5,367 nucleotides of DNA from Bacteroidales bacterium 45-6 (GTDB lineage: Bacteria; Bacteroidota; Bacteroidia; Bacteroidales; Dysgonomonadaceae). Below the pieces are notes generated by a model. The model had not been told where the DNA came from, searched no databases, and worked only from the letters and a program-made list of their open reading frames with translations. A program made the translations under genes and the position numbers. The DNA lies in the NCBI GenBank assembly GCA_001897035.1, contig MKRS01000706.1, positions 1-5,367 on the forward strand, in the 5' to 3' direction. Positions within the stretch are counted from its first letter, which is position 1; each line of letters begins with the position of its first letter. This document shows positions 4,493 through 5,367 of this stretch, piece after piece.

Positions 4493-5367
4493 TTATTTCT
4501 TTAATACCCACGTGTCTTTGAATCCACCGCCCTGCGATGAATTCACGATAAAGGAATCCGGGTTCCTCGTGTATCGGGTTAGCCCGCTGGGCCACACCAC
4601 GGTGTCGTCGCCGCTCAGCACAAACACCCGCAAGTCCGATTTCCTCGACACGGTTTCTTCCCCTTCGATGATTTCCAAATCGATGAAATCAATTACTTCT
4701 TGCGCTATCCACCTGCGCGGTTCCTTGCATATCAACTCTTTCAGCTCTTCCTGCTTGGCGGAATCCATGTCCTTGCCGAACATCACGCCGTATCCTCCCG
4801 CTTCGGCCACGTCCTTGATTACCAGCCAGTGCAGGTTCTCGAGTACAAATTTCCGGTCTTCTTCGAAATAAGGCAGGTAGGTGGGTGCGTTTTTCATGAT
4901 GGGCTTTTCTCCCAAATAATACTCCACCATTTTCGGCACGAAGTAATAGATGCCCTTGTCGTCTGCCAACCCGTTGCCGAAGGCATTGATGATTGCGACA
5001 TTGCCGGCGGCGTAGGCCTGGAACAAATTGGGGACGCCCAGCAGCGAGGTGCTTTCAAATACAAGCGGATCCAGATACTCGTCCGAAATCCGCCGGTAGA
5101 TGACCCCCACTTTGTCTTTTTTGTCGAACAGCCCTTTGTAGTAAACCACATTGTCCTCCACGATCAGGTCGTCGGCATAAGCCAGCACAACCCCGGCTTT
5201 CTCGGCAAGATAGGAGTGCTCGAAATAGGCTGAATTGTACCTGCCGGGAGTAAGGATCACTTCCAGCCCATTGTCAACGTTTACGTAATCCATTGTTTTT
5301 CTCAACAAGGATGAATAGTGCCTGTTGTCGAAGATCTTATTGTTTTGGAAGGTTTCGGGTGACGCTT
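4493..5367 (-). CDS. Circularly permuted ATP-grasp protein (COG2308), C-terminal part (cut by right edge)
   Basis: The frame is open from the right edge (first full codon 5365-5363) to TAA at 4495-4493, giving 290 visible residues; the family is usually around 480, so the N-terminal part lies outside. The TTG at 5308-5306 is internal, because the frame and family similarity continue upstream ([12 protein letters not shown]). Family blocks, numbered in the fragment: [20 protein letters not shown] (36-55), [14 protein letters not shown] (88-101), [17 protein letters not shown] (122-138), [17 protein letters not shown] (181-197, a lysine plus glycine-rich nucleotide loop), SDLRVFVL (243-250) and the diagnostic [14 protein letters not shown] (275-288). 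ATP-grasp enzymes join a carboxylate to an amine or thiol through an acyl-phosphate; this family is predicted to be an amidoligase or peptide synthetase, with unknown substrate. It is the first cluster gene seen here; its start and any upstream partner genes are not visible. Confidence 0.93.
   Translation of the reverse strand, partial: ASPETFQNNKIFDNRHYSSLLRKTMDYVNVDNGLEVILTPGRYNSAYFEHSYLAEKAGVVLAYADDLIVEDNVVYYKGLFDKKDKVGVIYRRISDEYLDPLVFESTSLLGVPNLFQAYAAGNVAIINAFGNGLADDKGIYYFVPKMVEYYLGEKPIMKNAPTYLPYFEEDRKFVLENLHWLVIKDVAEAGGYGVMFGKDMDSAKQEELKELICKEPRRWIAQEVIDFIDLEIIEGEETVSRKSDLRVFVLSGDDTVVWPSGLTRYTRNPDSFIVNSSQGGGFKDTWVLKK

Larger units (their letters stand above)
1126..5367 (-). other. Predicted operon: ATP-grasp, Alpha-E, transglutaminase-like, two AstE/AspA proteins
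   Basis: Five co-directional genes with intervals of 24, 17, 3 and -4 bp and no terminator-like structure noticed between them, ending at the hairpins beyond 1126. The close spacing tightens towards the 3' end, where the last three genes are almost fused in translation. The promoter must lie to the right of the window. The gene set pairs an amide-forming enzyme family with two amide-cleaving families (thiol and zinc), consistent with synthesis and turnover of a small amide or peptide tag. That role is inference from family knowledge and gene order. Confidence 0.8.

Noticed and set aside
4700..5233. Plus-strand 177-codon ORF opposite the ATP-grasp gene
   Set aside because: Antisense to highly conserved ATP-grasp motifs; length is explained by the codon use of the true gene.
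5306..5308. TTG as the start codon of the ATP-grasp gene
   Set aside because: The frame stays open to the right edge with family-like sequence upstream, and the resulting 271-residue protein would lack the N-terminal half of the family.

Overview
The window looks like part of a Bacteroidota (probably Bacteroidales) chromosome. This is inferred from start codons without a convincing Shine-Dalgarno sequence, a lipoprotein with a signal-peptidase-II box, and one perfect match to the Bacteroides-type promoter element TAnnTTTG. No rRNA or marker gene fixes the taxon. All recognised genes lie on the minus strand, so transcription runs from right to left.

Right four fifths (1126-5367): a tightly packed five-gene set. 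In transcription order it encodes (1) the C-terminal 290 residues of a circularly permuted ATP-grasp protein (COG2308 / CP_ATPgrasp), running off the right edge; (2) a short Alpha-E (COG2307) protein; (3) a transglutaminase-like cysteine protein with an intact Cys163-His195-Asp210 triad; (4) an AstE/AspA-type zinc carboxypeptidase/deacylase with intact metal ligands; and (5) a second, diverged AstE/AspA paralogue in which both metal-binding His residues and the catalytic Glu appear to be replaced. Gaps are 24, 17, 3 and -4 bp, so this is very probably one operon whose promoter lies outside the window. ATP-grasp + Alpha-E + transglutaminase-like genes are a recurrent bacterial neighbourhood, predicted from comparative genomics to make and/or cut amide or peptide bonds; I know of no established product. 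The intact-plus-degenerate deacylase pair is the most interesting part.

Intergenic region (621-1125, 505 bp): no convincing gene, but dense in structure. It holds a hairpin just after the operon that could end it, a plus-strand-oriented terminator-like hairpin, a T7 tract, a perfect TAnnTTTG box, an 8-bp-arm inverted repeat, and a 52-nt element that can fold in two mutually exclusive ways.

Left end (1-620): the N-terminal 206 residues of a lipoprotein with helical TPR-like repeats, cut by the left edge. If the TAnnTTTG box is its promoter, this gene has a leader of over 300 nt containing the inverted repeat and the bistable element. Nothing in the sequence links it functionally to the operon.
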